The position numbers were made by a program, and so were the translations under genes. Shown here piece by piece: positions 33,226 to 40,340 of a stretch of 40,340 bases of DNA (within the stretch, counting starts at the first letter, position 1; the number at the start of each line of letters is the position of its first letter). The stretch comes from Synechococcus sp. UW140 (GTDB lineage Bacteria; Cyanobacteriota; Cyanobacteriia; PCC-6307; Cyanobiaceae). Below the pieces are notes generated by a model. The model made no database searches. It was not told where the DNA came from and was given only the letters and a program-made list of their open reading frames with translations. The stretch lies in the NCBI GenBank assembly GCA_945860085.1, contig CAMAPJ010000015.1:1-40340 (forward strand), in the 5' to 3' direction.

Positions 33226-34977
33226 TCAGAACTTGAACTGGGCGACAACCAGGCCACCAAATACGTTGGCGCCAGTGCTAACGGTAGAAGTAGGTGAAGC
33301 GCCCGCGCTAGAAGGATTGCTGAGGTAGAAGAGCGCCGGGGACACCGAGATATTGTCGGTGACCTGGAACTTGTACCACCACTCCCAAGCGTAGTTGCCG
33401 TCTTGGGGCGTTGCGCCATTGCGCAGGGAGGTCACGAAACTGGGCTGGCCGACGGCCATACCAGCGGAATTGCCCTTAATGAAGGCATCCTTCCACTGCA
33501 GCGCCACGCTCCAGGATTGGGTGGCGCCGATGTTGGTGGCAACCAGCTGACCATTCGTCGCGGTACCTTGAACGAGGCTAGTGGAACTAGAGGTCCGAAT
33601 CCCAGTCTGATTATAGGCGGAGTAGCCCCAGCCAGCGCTGATCGAAGGAACGACGGTGCCGTTCTTCTTAGGCGTCCAAGCCAAACCAAGGGCGAAGCTG
33701 TTCGCATCAACCGTGGAATTGCCGAAGTTATTAGGAGACGTCGTGGGGCAAGCCTCAGATGCACCCGCAGCCTGGCTGGAGTCCGCCGTGCGATTCACGG
33801 CCTGGCCGCACTGGCCATAACGCCAGCCAAAGGTGGCCTTCCACTGCTGAGCTTGGTAACCAGCCTGGAAGGTGAGATTGCTTTGGCTATTGTTATTCAT
33901 AATGCCGCCGGCAGCATTAAGCGCCGAAGCATTACTATTGGGGGCCACAAAGCTAAGCGAAGTGGCGAAGTAAGGATTGCCCTTCTTAGCATTCTGCTTC
34001 CAGATCACAGCAGCACCACCGCCGGTAGCCCTGTTGTAAACAGCAGGAGCACCATGGCTACGGAAGAAGTCGAGCAGCTCGAGATCGCCGTAGTAGGTGG
34101 GGCTAATCGCCAGAGTTTCGGTGTTCCGCATCCTCGGGCCCACCACGAAGGTGAATTCCTTACCAACCGGGAAGCGGTAGTAGAGACGATCCAGCAAGAA
34201 GGTATTGTCTGCGGCTCCCACCGAAGGGAAGGCCCGATCCAAAGCGGCGAGCTTGTAGACAGTGCCATTGAAAGCACTGGCCCCGTAGTTGCCGGTCCGC
34301 AGACGGGTGAACAGCAAGTCCTTGCCGGTGAAGCTGGTGGACAGGTTCAGGCGCAGATCGTAGTTAAACGTGGTGCCACCACCGGCCTGGCTGTTGGCGT
34401 TCGTTCCGTTGGTGCCATTGGCGCCCGTGCTGGTGGCATTGTTGTTGCCGCCAAAGCCCAGACCACCCAAGGACCAGTAGGTATCACCCTGGAGTTTGGT
34501 GGTGGTGGAGAACTGGGTGGCTTCCAGTTTGCCGACTTTGGCTTCTAGGCCATCGACGCGGCCCTTGAGGACGGCCAGTTCCTTGGCGAATTCCTTCTGG
34601 AGGCGGCGCAGTTCGTCGGTCACTTCGGTGACGCGATCGAGGCAGGCGTTGAGCAGGGCAGCCGCTTCAAAGCGGGTCATGGCCTGCTTGCCCTTGAAGG
34701 TGCCGTTGGGATAGCCAGCGACGCAGCCGTAGCGCTCGACCAGGTTGGAGAGGGCCTGGTAAGCCCAATCGGTGGGCTGAACATCAGAGAACTGGGAGAC
34801 GCTGGTCACCTGGTTCTGGGACTGCCAGGCGCGGAAGGCGTCGGTGTCTTGCTGGGACGAATAGGCGGAAGCGGCGGACGCGCCACTCAGGGCCGAGACA
34901 TCAGCGGCTTGGGCAGCGATGGGCGCCAAAAGGCCCAAGGCTGCCGGAGCCAACAGAAGCTGCTGGAAAAGTTTCAT
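33226..34977 (-). CDS. SLH-domain outer-membrane porin (som/iron uptake porin type), first copy
   Basis: 583 residues from the ATG at 34977, with GAGG 5 nt upstream. A signal peptide ends at AAQA|AD; then comes an SLH domain (SQFSDVQPTDWAYQALSNLVERYGCVAGYPNGTF...RFEAAALLNACLDRVTEV) that binds cell-wall polymers, a coiled-coil (about residues 100-140) and a beta-barrel of the cyanobacterial OprB/som type ending in QFKF, a typical C-terminal Phe. It forms a passive outer-membrane channel for small solutes or ions. A paralogue lies directly upstream on the same strand, which suggests a tandem duplication. A leader element complementary to the sRNA Yfr1 covers the ribosome-binding site. Confidence 0.92.
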   Translation of the reverse strand: MKLFQQLLLAPAALGLLAPIAAQAADVSALSGASAASAYSSQQDTDAFRAWQSQNQVTSVSQFSDVQPTDWAYQALSNLVERYGCVAGYPNGTFKGKQAMTRFEAAALLNACLDRVTEVTDELRRLQKEFAKELAVLKGRVDGLEAKVGKLEATQFSTTTKLQGDTYWSLGGLGFGGNNNATSTGANGTNGTNANSQAGGGTTFNYDLRLNLSTSFTGKDLLFTRLRTGNYGASAFNGTVYKLAALDRAFPSVGAADNTFLLDRLYYRFPVGKEFTFVVGPRMRNTETLAISPTYYGDLELLDFFRSHGAPAVYNRATGGGAAVIWKQNAKKGNPYFATSLSFVAPNSNASALNAAGGIMNNNSQSNLTFQAGYQAQQWKATFGWRYGQCGQAVNRTADSSQAAGASEACPTTSPNNFGNSTVDANSFALGLAWTPKKNGTVVPSISAGWGYSAYNQTGIRTSSSTSLVQGTATNGQLVATNIGATQSWSVALQWKDAFIKGNSAGMAVGQPSFVTSLRNGATPQDGNYAWEWWYKFQVTDNISVSPALFYLSNPSSAGASPTSTVSTGANVFGGLVVAQFKF

Positions 34978-34979
34978 GG

Positions 34980-34988
34980 TCCTCACAC
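34980..34988 (-). promoter_or_regulatory. Putative Yfr1 target site in the first porin leader
   Basis: The mRNA reads GGTGTGAGGACCATG. GTGTGAGGA is the exact complement of UCCUCACAC, the single-stranded core of sRNA Yfr1, and it includes the GAGG Shine-Dalgarno. Pairing would block ribosome entry. Yfr1 is reported to target two som porins in Prochlorococcus MED4 (from memory); its presence here is inferred. Confidence 0.65.
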
Positions 34989-35001
34989 CAATTGAGGGTT
35001 T

Positions 35002-35049
35002 GAGACAAAAGTCTCGAACACATTTTAACCTGCTGCATCGCTACAGCAG
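35002..35049 (-). promoter_or_regulatory. Inverted repeats and possible -10 upstream of the first porin
   Basis: GAGAC/GTCTC with a 4-nt loop (35002-35015) and CTGCTG/CAGCAG with an 8-nt loop (35030-35049) flank a -10-like TAAAAT (minus strand, 35022-35027). No good -35 lies at the usual distance. They are candidates for promoter, operator or leader hairpins. Confidence 0.35.
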
Positions 35050-35156
35050 ACCCTGCTCAAATCACTTCACCTAGTAGCCCAGAACACATCGCCAACGGGG
35101 CCCAGCCAGGCCTGAAATCGCCCAACAAGCGCTCCACAAGCAGCCCGCAAACACCC

Positions 35157-35190
35157 AAGAAAAAGCCCCGGAAGCCAGAGGCCACCGGGG
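35157..35190 (-). terminator. Rho-independent terminator of the second porin
   Basis: On the minus strand CCCCGG (35185-35190) pairs with CCGGGG (35166-35171) and is followed by CTTTTTCTT. It lies about 130 nt after the second porin stop. It shows the two porins are separate transcripts. Confidence 0.8.
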
Positions 35191-35239
35191 AAATAGTGAG
35201 GCAATTGGATGTAAAGGAGTGCTCAGAAGATTGAACAGT

Positions 35240-35306
35240 TTGCAAGCCTGAGGCAGGACTCCAGCGCGGGTGTGTGTGAGGGTGCGCTGGAGAAACCTTG
35301 CAAGCC
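35240..35306 (-). promoter_or_regulatory. Second porin 3' UTR hairpin with Yfr1-like loop
   Basis: CTCCAGCGC and GCGCTGGAG (35259-35267 and 35284-35292) form a perfect 9-bp stem. The minus-strand loop ACCCUCACACACACCC (16 nt) contains CCUCACAC, complementary to GUGUGAGG in both porin leaders. The hairpin is flanked by direct repeats of TTGCAAGCC (35240-35248 and 35298-35306). The 345-bp gap between the porins holds this element, the terminator and the first porin's promoter region, and no gene. Confidence 0.6.
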
Positions 35307-35322
35307 GTTCTACAACCGACGA

Positions 35323-36978
35323 TCAGAACTTGAAGGTGGTCTTGATCAGGCCGCCGAAGTTGGTGAGGGGGTTGGTGGTGGAGAGATTCGCTGCTTGAGC
35401 AGCGGCGAAACCAGCACCACCTTGGGGATTGGACAGGTAGAAGATCGCGGGGGTCACAGCGATATGGTCGGTGACCTGGAACTTGTACCACCACTCCCAG
35501 GCATAGTTGCCGTCTTGGGGGGTGCCGGAGTTCATCGCCGTCACGAAGGTGGGCTGGCCAACGGCCATGCCGAGGCTGTTGCCCTTCACGAAGGCATCGG
35601 CCCACTGCAGACCCACGTACCAGTTTTGGGCAGCAGTGATGCCGCTCACACCGGTGTAGGAAGTTGCAGCCGTATTGGCAGCGTCATAGGAGCTGTAGCC
35701 CCAGCCAGCGCTGATCGAGGGGACATAGCCGGCGGTCTTGGGCGACCAATAGGCGCTCAAGCCGTAGTTGTTGCTGGTGCCGGTGCCGCTGCTAGAGGCA
35801 AGGAGGGCCAGAGGAGTGGCGTTACCACCGTAAAGGCTGCTGCCACCGGAACCTTGCTGGGAGTAGGTGTAGGCGAAAGCCGCGCCCCAGTTGCTGCCGG
35901 CATAACCGAGCTGAATGGTGCTGCTGGAAGCGGCAGCAGAAGTCAGAACACCGCCACCGGTTGTTGTAGTTGTGACGCCACCGGTTGTTGTTTGGATGGC
36001 ACCAGGCTGGCCGTTGTTGGCGTTAGCCGAAACGTAGTTAGCACTGATGCTGAAACCGTTCTTCTGCCACCAAAGGCCAGCACCACCGCCCAGGTTCAGG
36101 CTGTAGGCACCAGGAGCACCGGCGTAGGTGAAGACATCCAGGATGGTGTCAGCCGGGTAGGCAGACGGCCACATGGCCAGCATGTCGTCCTGACGGACGC
36201 GGGGACCACCGGTGAAGGTGAAGCCGCTACCCAGGGGGAACTGATAGAAGAGGCGGTCGATGCCGACAGAATTAGCTCCAGAAGCCTCTTGGAAGCTGAC
36301 TTCGAGAGCGTTCAGGTCTGGGCCTACTGAACCAGGGCCATTGAAACCAGACTGAGCAAAGTTACCGGCGCGCAGGCGGGTGCGCAGCAGGTCTTTGCCG
36401 GTGAAGCTGGTGTCGAGGTCGAGGCGCAGGTCGTAGTTGAAGGTGGTGCCGCCTTGGGTTGCGCTGGCACCCTGGCCGCCGCCGGAGAAGTTGCCGCCGA
36501 AGCTGTTAGCGCCGAGCACCCAGTAGGTGCTGCCTTTCAGCTTGGTGGTGGTGGAGAACTGGTTGGCTTCGAGGGTGCCGACGCGGGCTTCGAGGCCATC
36601 AACACGACCCTTGAGGATCGCCAGTTCCTTTTCGAATTCCTTCATCAGCTTCTTAAGCTGATCGGTCACTTCGGTGACGCGGTCGAGGCAGGCGTTGAGC
36701 AGGGCGGCCGCTTCGAAGCGGGTCATCGCCTTCTTGCCTTGGAAAGTGCCGTTGGGGTAGCCAGCGACGCAGCCGTAGCGCTCAACCAGGTTGGAGAGAG
36801 CCTGGTAAGCCCAGTCGGTGGGCTGAACGTCGGAGAACTGGGAGATGCTGGTGACCTGCTCCTCAGTGGAGGCGTACTGGTTCACACCAGCCAGGTTCAT
36901 GTCTGCAGCGGAGGCGGCCCCAGGAGCCATCAGGCCCAGGGCTGCCGGCGCAAGCAGGAGCTTTTGAAAGAGATTCAT
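35323..36978 (-). CDS. SLH-domain outer-membrane porin, second copy
   Basis: 551 residues from the ATG at 36978. Same build as its neighbour: signal peptide ending GAASA|AD, SLH domain (ISQFSDVQPTDWAYQALSNLVERYGCVAGYPNGTFQ), coiled-coil (VTDQLKKLMKEFEKELAILKGRVDGLEARV), barrel ending TFKF. The two share the first 150 residues closely but the barrel loops differ. The longer open frame to 37095 is rejected because the signal peptide must come first. It carries the same GTGTGAGGACC leader. It is divergent from the GT39 gene with 98 bp between. Confidence 0.92.
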   Translation of the reverse strand: MNLFQKLLLAPAALGLMAPGAASAADMNLAGVNQYASTEEQVTSISQFSDVQPTDWAYQALSNLVERYGCVAGYPNGTFQGKKAMTRFEAAALLNACLDRVTEVTDQLKKLMKEFEKELAILKGRVDGLEARVGTLEANQFSTTTKLKGSTYWVLGANSFGGNFSGGGQGASATQGGTTFNYDLRLDLDTSFTGKDLLRTRLRAGNFAQSGFNGPGSVGPDLNALEVSFQEASGANSVGIDRLFYQFPLGSGFTFTGGPRVRQDDMLAMWPSAYPADTILDVFTYAGAPGAYSLNLGGGAGLWWQKNGFSISANYVSANANNGQPGAIQTTTGGVTTTTTGGGVLTSAAASSSTIQLGYAGSNWGAAFAYTYSQQGSGGSSLYGGNATPLALLASSSGTGTSNNYGLSAYWSPKTAGYVPSISAGWGYSSYDAANTAATSYTGVSGITAAQNWYVGLQWADAFVKGNSLGMAVGQPTFVTAMNSGTPQDGNYAWEWWYKFQVTDHIAVTPAIFYLSNPQGGAGFAAAQAANLSTTNPLTNFGGLIKTTFKF

Positions 36979-36983
36979 TGGGG

Positions 36984-36992
36984 TCCTCACAC
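36984..36992 (-). promoter_or_regulatory. Putative Yfr1 target site in the second porin leader
   Basis: The mRNA reads GGTGTGAGGACCCCAATG. GTGTGAGGA is complementary to the Yfr1 core, identical to the site in the first porin, here 2-3 nt further from the start codon. It overlaps the Shine-Dalgarno GAGG. Confidence 0.65.
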
Positions 36993-37076
36993 CAAAGAAG
37001 AGGAAGGCGCATGGCGCCAAAGCGAGAATCGCCCCATTTCCCCCTGCCGACCAGCCCTCATGTGCCAGAAACTGCA

Positions 37077-38858
37077 ATGACCCGTCATCTGGCACACCCA
37101 GACGGGGCGGATCCGCCGCATCGGCGCCGCCTGGGGGGCGGGCCCTGGAGCGGCCTGGGCTGGGGCGGCCCGAGCGGGCCCCGCTGGGCGGCCTGGCTGG
37201 TGTTTGCGCCGCTGCTGCTCAGCGCCGCGCCGCGCAGCTTTCTGGCCCATGACGAGGGCTACTACGCCCTGCAGGCCCGCTGGATCAGCGAGGGCGGCCC
37301 GTGGCTGGCGCCGCTCTGGTGGGGCCAACCCGTGTTCGATCGCACGATCGGCGTGCAGTGGCTGATCGCGGGCGCCTACCGGCTGCTGGGGGTCCACGCC
37401 TGGGTGGCCCACCTGCCCAGCCTGGTGGCGGCGGTGGCCTGCCTAGGACTCACGGCCGCCCTGGCCCGCCAGCTGGGGGTTGGCCCACTGCCGGCTGCAT
37501 CGCCTTTCGGTTCAGGGGCGGCGCAAAGCGCTGCTGGGGCCGGTTTGGCCGATCCAGCCCCTCTCTCTGCCGCACCCGGGGCCAGCTCTGCGGGCTGGCT
37601 GAGCGCCTTGCTGTTGGCGTTGACGCCGCTCTGGATCAATTACGCCCACCTAGCCAGCCAGGACCTGCCGCTGCTGGCGCTGGAGCTGCTCGGCCTGTAC
37701 GCCCTGGTGCGGGCCCGGCCCGGGGCCTCGCCGCTCTGGGGGCTTGTGGCGGGCCTGAGTGTGGGGCCGGCCTTTTTGATCAAGGGCTTCATGGTGGCCG
37801 TGCCGCTGGTGGCGATCGCGCCCTTTCTATGGCTGCAACGGCGCCAGCTGCTGGGGCGGCCGGCCCTCTGGTTGGGGTTAGGGCTGGGTTGGCTGCCGGT
37901 GCTGGCCTGGCTGGGCCTGAGCCTGGCGGAGTTTGGGCCGGAGGTGGTGGGGGGGCTGGTGAGCAAGTTGCTCTACCTCTCCGACAGCGATGTGTATGGC
38001 GGCGGACCTTTCTATTACCTCTGGAACATCCCCTCCAACACGGCCCCCTGGGTGCTGCTGGCGCTGGTGGGCTGGTGGCGGCTGGGGCGGGGGAAGCAGC
38101 TGGGGGGAACGCATGGGCGCGAGCAGCGGCTGGTGTTGCTGCTCTATCCGCTGCTGATGCTCCTGCTCTTGAGCGCCTTCCGCACCAAAACCCCCTACTA
38201 CGGCCTGCAGCTGACGCCGATGCTGGCGATCGCGGCAGCCCAGGTGCTGCAGGGCTGGAGCCAGGCGGGGCGGGCCCGACCCCGGGGGCTGGCCTGGGGC
38301 CTGGCGGGCTTTGGCGGCCTGCTGGCGGTAGCGGGGCTGGGGCTGCTCGGGCCGGGGGCGCCCCTGGCGGTGGCCCTGCAGCTCGATCCAGCCCAATTGC
38401 CGGGGGGCTTCCTGCCCTACGGCCTGGCGGCCCTGGCCCTGGGGGGCTCCTGGCTGCTGATTCCCTTCGGGCGCCGGCCCCGGGCCCTGCTGGCGGCGGC
38501 GCTACTGGGGCCCTGGCTGGCGCTGGTGTTGCTGGTGCAGGCGGGCCTGTTCAGCGACCGTAGTAGCGCCCTGCGGCTGGCCCTGGCCGAGCCGGCCATT
38601 GCCCACGCCTTGGGCCAGGGGCCGGTGGCGGTGGTGGCCCCCGAGCCCCTCAGCGGTGAAGCCCATGCCCAACTCATCCTTTTGGCCCTGGCCAGCCCCC
38701 AGCTGGGGCCCCGGATCCCCAGCCTGGAGGCCCTGCCGGCGGGCGGCCTGGCCTGGGTGCAGGGCGTTCAAGCGGCCCGGGATCCGTCCCGAAACCTTGA
38801 GGTGGTGGCGAGCGGCGAGACTCTTGGCGATTGGGCGCTGGTGAAGACGCGGCCTTGA
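37077..38858 (+). CDS. GT39/ArnT-type membrane glycosyltransferase
   Basis: 593 residues from the ATG at 37077. The start has SFLAHDEGYYALQARWISEGG, with the Asp-Glu of the lumenal loop that is catalytic in GT-C enzymes of the PMT/ArnT clan. About 10-12 membrane helices follow, with the PSNTAPWVLLALVGWW and RTKTPYYGLQLTPMLAIAAAQ segments typical of the family. They use polyprenyl-phosphate sugars to modify lipids or proteins at the periplasmic face; the acceptor is unknown. It is divergent from a porin gene. The next gene starts at its stop codon (TTGA). Confidence 0.88.
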   Translation: MTRHLAHPDGADPPHRRRLGGGPWSGLGWGGPSGPRWAAWLVFAPLLLSAAPRSFLAHDEGYYALQARWISEGGPWLAPLWWGQPVFDRTIGVQWLIAGAYRLLGVHAWVAHLPSLVAAVACLGLTAALARQLGVGPLPAASPFGSGAAQSAAGAGLADPAPLSAAPGASSAGWLSALLLALTPLWINYAHLASQDLPLLALELLGLYALVRARPGASPLWGLVAGLSVGPAFLIKGFMVAVPLVAIAPFLWLQRRQLLGRPALWLGLGLGWLPVLAWLGLSLAEFGPEVVGGLVSKLLYLSDSDVYGGGPFYYLWNIPSNTAPWVLLALVGWWRLGRGKQLGGTHGREQRLVLLLYPLLMLLLLSAFRTKTPYYGLQLTPMLAIAAAQVLQGWSQAGRARPRGLAWGLAGFGGLLAVAGLGLLGPGAPLAVALQLDPAQLPGGFLPYGLAALALGGSWLLIPFGRRPRALLAAALLGPWLALVLLVQAGLFSDRSSALRLALAEPAIAHALGQGPVAVVAPEPLSGEAHAQLILLALASPQLGPRIPSLEALPAGGLAWVQGVQAARDPSRNLEVVASGETLGDWALVKTRP

Positions 38859-40340
38859 GCACTCCCCCATCCACGCCCGCCGATCCGGCATCGGCTGCGC
38901 CCAACGGGCGCCCTGGCAGCGAGCACTGCTTGGATCGCCAGCGTGAGCGCCGCAGTGATCGCCGGAGTGATCGCCGCGATGCCCTGGTGCTGCTGGCCCT
39001 CTGGCTGGGCTGCCTGCTGGCCGATGGCCTCTGGGTGGGTCAGCACCACCTGCCCCCCGCCTGGGACCAGGGCGACCACCTCAGCCGCGCCCTCGGGTTT
39101 TGGCAGGTGCTGCAGCAGCCGGCCCCCTGGAGCGGCGAGTGGTGGGTGAACCTCTGGAACCAATCCCCCAGCTACCGGGGGCCGCTTACCTACCTGGTGA
39201 CGGCGCCGGTGTTGTCCCTGCTTGGCCCCAGCTTTGGCTCGGCGATCCTCAGCAACGGCCTGTTCAACGGCCTGCTGCTGGCCAGCGTCTATGGCCTGGG
39301 CCGGCTGGCCCACTCCCGCGCCGCCGGGCTGTGGGCGGCCCTGTTTTTGGCCTGCGGCCCGGCCCTGCTCAACCAGCGCAGCGACTACCTGATCGATTTC
39401 AGCCTCACGGCCGTGCTCACGGCCTGTTGGTGGCTGCTGACCATGGCCGTGCTGACCCGGCCCCGGCGGCGCTGGCTGTGGGCTGGGGCCTGCGGCCTCG
39501 GCGTGGGCTTCGTGGTCCTGACCCGGCCGACGGGGGTGGTGCTGCTTTGGCTGCCTTTGCTTGCCCTGGGCTGGACGGCCCTGGCGGCCCTCTTGGCGCC
39601 GCCCCGGCTTGCGTCCGGGCGGCGCGGTCCCCGGCTTTGGGGTCCCCTGGGCCGCTGCGCCCTGGCCCTGGCTGCTGCGGCTGCCATCGGCGGACCCTGG
39701 TTCAGCCAGAACTGGCTGACGATCCTCTCCACGATCAACAAGGCCCGCCAATGGGGCGTGGCCTACCAGGAGGGCATGGGCGCCACCAGCCTGGCCGGCT
39801 GGCTCTATTACCCCCAGCTGCTGCCCACGATGCTGGGCCGGACCCTGGTGGCCCTGGTGGCTTCCGGAGCCCTGGTGGCCCTGGGCCTGGCCTGGCGCCG
39901 GGGTTGGCGGCCGGGCCCCTGGCCCCGCGGTGCCCAGCGGCAGGCCTGGCTCTGGTGGCTGAGCTTCCCCCTAGGCGGCCTGCTGGTGTGCGTGTTGATG
40001 ACCAGCAAGGACTTCCGCTTCGTGCTGCCGCTCCTCCCCCAACTCGGCCTGGCCCTGGGGGTGATCACGGCCCAAACCGCCGCCCAGGCCCGCCCCTGGA
40101 TCCGCCCCTGGCAGGGGGCCCTGGTGGTGGTGGCCCTCTCGGGCCTGCTCTCCAACCACTTCGCCCTGGGCCCCAACCTCACGGGCTTTGCCCCCCATCC
40201 CCCCCGGGGCGAACGGGGTTGGCCGGTGGAGGCGATCGTGGCCACGATCCGCTCCCAGAGCCCCCACCAGCTCTCCACCCTGGCGGTGCTGCCGGATCAC
40301 GAATTCCTCAACGCCTTCAACCTCGATGCCGAAGGCCGCC
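38855..40340 (+). CDS. Second GT39/ArnT-type membrane glycosyltransferase, 3' end outside window
   Basis: An open plus-strand frame of 495 codons runs to the last base without a stop. From TTG 38855 it begins with a Pro/Ala-rich and then basic stretch, followed by DALVLLALWLGCLLADGLW and PPAWDQGDHLSRALGF, the loop holding the catalytic Asp of GT-C enzymes, then RGPLTYLVTAPVLSLLG, many membrane helices, and SKDFRFVLPLLPQLGLALG. It resembles its neighbour in build, so the two probably form a pair. TTG 38930 is an alternative start. The overlapping long ORFs on the minus strand are shadows. Confidence 0.8.
   Translation, partial: MSTPPSTPADPASAAPNGRPGSEHCLDRQRERRSDRRSDRRDALVLLALWLGCLLADGLWVGQHHLPPAWDQGDHLSRALGFWQVLQQPAPWSGEWWVNLWNQSPSYRGPLTYLVTAPVLSLLGPSFGSAILSNGLFNGLLLASVYGLGRLAHSRAAGLWAALFLACGPALLNQRSDYLIDFSLTAVLTACWWLLTMAVLTRPRRRWLWAGACGLGVGFVVLTRPTGVVLLWLPLLALGWTALAALLAPPRLASGRRGPRLWGPLGRCALALAAAAAIGGPWFSQNWLTILSTINKARQWGVAYQEGMGATSLAGWLYYPQLLPTMLGRTLVALVASGALVALGLAWRRGWRPGPWPRGAQRQAWLWWLSFPLGGLLVCVLMTSKDFRFVLPLLPQLGLALGVITAQTAAQARPWIRPWQGALVVVALSGLLSNHFALGPNLTGFAPHPPRGERGWPVEAIVATIRSQSPHQLSTLAVLPDHEFLNAFNLDAEGR
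38948..38983 (+). repeat. 12-bp repeat, three copies, in the start of the second GT39 gene
   Basis: CGCCGCAGTGAT, CGCCGGAGTGAT and a degenerate CGCCGCGATGCC in a row, encoding RRSD-RRSD-RRDA just before the first membrane helix. Confidence 0.8.

Noticed and set aside
33403-34548. 381-residue plus-strand frame opposite the first porin
   Set aside because: Shadow ORF; the minus strand encodes a complete porin with signal peptide, SLH domain and barrel.
35272-36330. 352-residue plus-strand frame opposite the second porin
   Set aside because: Shadow ORF with no recognisable motifs; the same region is the porin barrel on the minus strand.
4571-38233. HIP1 octamer GCGATCGC as a notable repeat
   Set aside because: I found only four copies by eye (4571, 24257, 37812, 38226), about what a GC-rich sequence may give; it is not an enrichment like in some other cyanobacteria.
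38768-39751. 327-residue open frame on the minus strand
   Set aside because: It is rich in Gln/Arg/Gly/Pro and has no family motif. It mirrors the high-GC codons of the GT39 gene on the other strand, which shows clear membrane and catalytic motifs.

Overview
The window comes from a high-GC picocyanobacterium of the Cyanobium / Vulcanococcus / Synechococcus type. This is an inference from gene content, not from any search. The lineage markers are psbU, ndhO, a CRR7-like protein, a Ycf33 (DUF751) protein, a PetL-like 30-residue peptide, zeta-carotene desaturase, DUF3120, DUF4346 and two SLH-domain outer-membrane porins. I see no rRNA, tRNA, insertion sequence, prophage or CRISPR array. The region looks like ordinary chromosomal backbone, densely packed on both strands.

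Layout. 1-4.4 kb (minus strand): a structured leader of a gene lying off the left edge, an IMPase-family phosphatase, a TolC-type outer-membrane efflux protein and a PDZ/radical-SAM protein. 4.4-12.6 kb: uppP, DUF3120, psbU with a clear terminator, nadB, a VKOR-thioredoxin fusion, rimO, an MFS transporter and a petL-like gene. 12.8-20.2 kb: a B12-binding radical SAM protein, DUF4346, a FemAB/GNAT-like protein, a small exported protein, RibD-C reductase coupled to a tandem PTPS fusion, aroK, CRR7-like and a GST. 20.3-25.2 kb (plus): ycf33-rbfA-GH3 and then glycosyltransferase/TPR-hemD. 25.3-32.3 kb: a lipoprotein, an SRPBCC protein and crtQ (minus), divergent from IscA/HesB-TPR-LpxB-like-membrane protein (plus), then a TIGR01777 epimerase and ndhO. 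32.3-40.3 kb: a J-domain protein, two tandem porin paralogues (minus), and two GT39-type membrane glycosyltransferases (plus), the second cut by the right edge.

How the genes fit together. Several serve photosynthetic or NDH-1 electron transport (psbU, petL-like, ndhO, CRR7-like, disulfide formation by VKOR). Several serve the envelope (uppP, TolC, porins, GH3, glycosyltransferases, FemAB-like). Others make cofactors or pigments (nadB, hemD, crtQ, tandem PTPS, RibD-C, IscA, aroK).

The most interesting signal is around the two porins. Both mRNAs carry the same GTGTGAGGACC leader over the ribosome-binding site. It is perfectly complementary to the UCCUCACAC core of the cyanobacterial small RNA Yfr1. 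The 3' UTR of one porin holds a 9-bp perfect stem whose 16-nt loop contains CCUCACAC, an internal Yfr1-like mimic able to pair with the same leader. The 3' UTR of the other porin carries similar CU/CA-rich tracts next to its terminator. The second theme is a set of unrelated short tandem repeats (7, 12, 13, 15, 16 and 18 bp periods), mostly sitting at the very start or end of genes. The third is stem-loops built around stop codons.
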